64,000 nt of DNA from Haladaptatus salinisoli (lineage in GTDB: Archaea; Halobacteriota; Halobacteria; Halobacteriales; Haladaptataceae): contig NZ_CP085333.1 in NCBI RefSeq assembly GCF_020614375.1, positions 124,001 to 188,000 on the forward strand, in the 5' to 3' direction. The notes under the pieces were generated by a model. That model did not search any database. It worked only from the letters and a program-made list of their open reading frames with translations, and had not been told where the DNA came from. This document shows, in pieces, positions 63,383 through 64,000 of the stretch (position 1 is the first letter of the stretch; each line of letters opens with the position of its first letter). The position numbers and the translations under genes are program-made.

Positions 63383-63759
63383 AACCCTCCCTCTTCCACC
63401 AAGAAGCCATTACTATTTTCATCGAAATAACTACCGCTCAATGGTAGTAGTTCTCCCTCAGTGCGTGCCATGTAATAACCTTGGAGGCACTATCACCACA
63501 AGAGCGTATCGATAGTATGTTTCAGTATAATTAACTCTGTCTTAACATAATGAGGTAATCATAAATTTAGTGGACTCAGTTTGACCAAGCACAAACACTC
63601 AGTTGCCGACGTCATAGTTGTTCATTCCCACTTACTGTCAATAGAGGTCTTGGAGATTGGTAATTATCCAAAAAGGGCCAATGGAATCATATGCCATGAA
63701 ACTCACCACTCCTCTATCAGTCGAAAATTACCTCTATCCCCGACTAGTTCCACTATAGA
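63383..63759. other. Gene-free stretch
   Basis: No gene is recognised between the divergently oriented channel gene and the last partial gene. The sequence is AT-rich from 63530 on. Confidence 0.4.
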
Positions 63760-64000
63760 ATGACACAAATGACGACATATAAGAAATTCATTATTGGGAT
63801 CATTGTTGTGGTAGTTCTCATTGCTGGAAGTGGCCTTCTAGCGATTAGTAGCGGTCAAGTTCCAAAGCCTTCTGCTGGTGTTCAAGATTTTGGCGATTGG
63901 GGAGCCGTCACTGACCAGCAAACCGAGATCATTACGACGTTTTGGACGAATAACCCCTACCCTATTGATCTCACGACTGGAAAAGCACTCCACCTTCGCT
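63760..64000 (+). CDS. LEA-type (WHy domain) protein, partial
   Basis: 80 residues are visible from the ATG at 63760; the frame runs past the window end. One N-terminal membrane helix (KFIIGIIVVVVLIAGSGLL) is followed by DFGDWGAVTDQQTEIITTFW and TNNPYPIDL, the repeated-pair strand of LEA14/WHy desiccation-stress domains. It is membrane-anchored and outward-facing. An ATG at 63769 is an alternative start. Confidence 0.55.
   Translation, partial: MTQMTTYKKFIIGIIVVVVLIAGSGLLAISSGQVPKPSAGVQDFGDWGAVTDQQTEIITTFWTNNPYPIDLTTGKALHLR

Overview
The window is haloarchaeal DNA (class Halobacteria; genus not determined). The evidence is the strongly acidic proteins, archaeal transcription and replication proteins (TFB, Orc1/Cdc6), and family content largely confined to haloarchaea: a HalX response regulator, an HTH_10 regulator, DUF7344, DUF7504, UPF0058, DUF5789, and short-leader or leaderless genes with TATA boxes about 25-35 nt upstream. 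Base composition is patchy. The stretch of about 12-16.7 kb (protease, hisS, zinc proteins, histidine kinase) is GC-rich, and the rest is more AT-rich and looks accessory.

Layout. 0-9 kb is a cell-surface polysaccharide or glycoprotein region: an oligosaccharide flippase with a long Thr/Ser tail, GT4 and GT2 glycosyltransferases, and a GlmU-like sugar nucleotidyltransferase. 9-11 kb holds a broken tnpB. 11-19 kb is a more conserved block with a PH-domain protein, an exported HExxH protein, a histidyl-tRNA synthetase, two zinc micro-proteins, a sensor kinase and a HalX regulator. 19.5-27 kb is a regulatory block: a DUF7504-HTH protein, DUF7344, two PadR genes, two UPF0058 genes and a TFB, mixed with IS1341-type (tnpB) debris. 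27-43.5 kb is a mosaic of small orphan genes and pseudogenes (two SprT-like remnants, a cysteine desulfurase, a truncated toxin, an AAA ATPase and others). A hairpin-bearing repeat punctuates it in about six same-orientation copies, and a 216-bp MITE with an 8-bp target duplication lies inside it. A sulfur module (two rhodanese proteins, one fused to a metallo-beta-lactamase fold, an MFS transporter and an HTH_10 regulator) sits at 36-39.7 kb. 44-60.6 kb is a catabolic island: five Gfo/Idh/MocA oxidoreductases (one lacking the usual EKP motif), two sugar-isomerase-like TIM barrels, a PIG-L deacetylase, a CUT1-type ABC importer, an M81-family hydrolase, a NUDIX protein and an orc1/cdc6 gene. 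60.6-64 kb holds an AT-rich gap, a small winged-helix-like protein, an MscS channel and the start of a LEA-type protein.

How the parts may work together. The island encodes uptake (binding protein, two permeases, ATPase), then probably redox, isomerisation and deacylation of a glycoside, cyclitol or amino sugar; its substrate cannot be read from sequence. The Orc1/Cdc6 gene with a candidate G-rich origin box beside it suggests that this part belongs, or once belonged, to a separate replicon. The region at 27-43 kb looks like repeatedly invaded and decaying DNA. The least explained signal in the window is the hairpin repeat family, whose stem shows one compensatory base-pair change between copies.
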